From Phialophora verrucosa (lineage: Eukaryota; Ascomycota; Eurotiomycetes; Chaetothyriales; Herpotrichiellaceae), in the NCBI GenBank assembly GCA_002099365.1, contig MSED01000004.1, forward strand, positions 1,240,001 through 1,304,000: a stretch of 64,000 nucleotides of DNA, in the 5' to 3' direction. The notes beneath the pieces are model-generated. The model was not told the origin of the DNA, did not search any database, and saw nothing but the letters and a program-made list of their open reading frames with translations. The number at the start of each line of letters is the position of its first letter. Position 1 is the stretch's first letter. This document shows, one piece after another, positions 63,775-64,000 of the stretch. A program made the position numbers and the translations under genes.

Positions 63775-64000
63775 GATGGAAAGAGTAGGTGCCCAGATGG
63801 AAGAAGCGTGGAACTTGGAAGAAGACCGAGAGTAGCAGGAAAGACAAACTGACTCGGCACCCAGACCTGTGGGCATCTTCCCGCAATCTGCTCGCACGTG
63901 AGCCACAGACAGAAACTGCGCAGTCTGTATGAACAGGTACGGATGATGGGATTTCATTGAGAAAAGAACAGCTTTGAAAGATCGCAGAGCTCCTTCTTAC

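Noticed and set aside
1..64000. CRISPR arrays, rRNA and tRNA genes
   Set aside because: None seen on either strand; the only regular array (23827-23950) has no spacers, and fungi lack CRISPR.

Overview
The window comes from a filamentous ascomycete (Pezizomycotina). The evidence is: genes interrupted by short GT-AG introns (44-114 nt) with CTAAC/CTGAC-like branch sites; families largely confined to filamentous fungi (Zn2Cys6 regulators, HET, RTA1, DUF3176, DUF2985, CmcJ/GA4-desaturase-like, TRI12-type MFS); and two islands with the signature of repeat-induced point mutation (CpA/TpG nearly absent, TpA in large excess, CpG kept). I cannot name the genus. The recurring intergenic word TACGGAGTA would fit Eurotiomycetes, but that is a weak hint.

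Layout. 0-8 kb holds housekeeping-type genes: a nitronate monooxygenase (-), an RTA1-like membrane protein (+), a small basic protein inferred here from splicing (-), and a HID1/dymeclin-family protein (+). 8-26 kb is an accessory block with a metabolic look: a solo LTR beside a broken aldehyde dehydrogenase, a TRI12-type MFS transporter, an AtuA/DUF1446 protein, a RIP-mutated pogo/Fot1 transposon with perfect 31-bp ends, a cyclase-family hydrolase, a CmcJ/GA4-desaturase-like protein, a Zn2Cys6 regulator and a zinc alcohol dehydrogenase. The last two share a divergent promoter that carries an 18-bp x 7 minisatellite and two CCGCGGCAA sites. 26-36 kb holds a nonsense-riddled HET-like pseudogene, a PhoD-type phosphatase, a small secreted protein, a DUF3176 membrane protein and a GH18 hydrolase.

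36.6-42 kb is the most striking locus: one 1753-residue polypeptide joining a PrnB/DUF1864 heme-dioxygenase-fold domain, a P450-reductase-type FAD/NADPH module without the FMN domain, a cytochrome b5 domain, a helical domain and a disordered tail of about 430 residues. It looks like a self-sufficient heme oxygenase with its own electron supply. An allantoate-permease-type MFS gene with two compensating frameshifts lies divergently beside it.

46-64 kb contains a C2H2 protein, a DUF2985 membrane protein, a secreted SMP-30/lactonase-like protein, a HET protein divergent from an unrecognised helical protein, a second Zn2Cys6 regulator, a secreted Ser/Thr-rich adhesin-like protein with a jelly-roll-like tail, and a zinc-free MDR/enoyl-reductase-like protein. 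I saw no tRNA, rRNA or CRISPR array. Exon boundaries were read by eye from frame continuity, splice signals and family resemblance.
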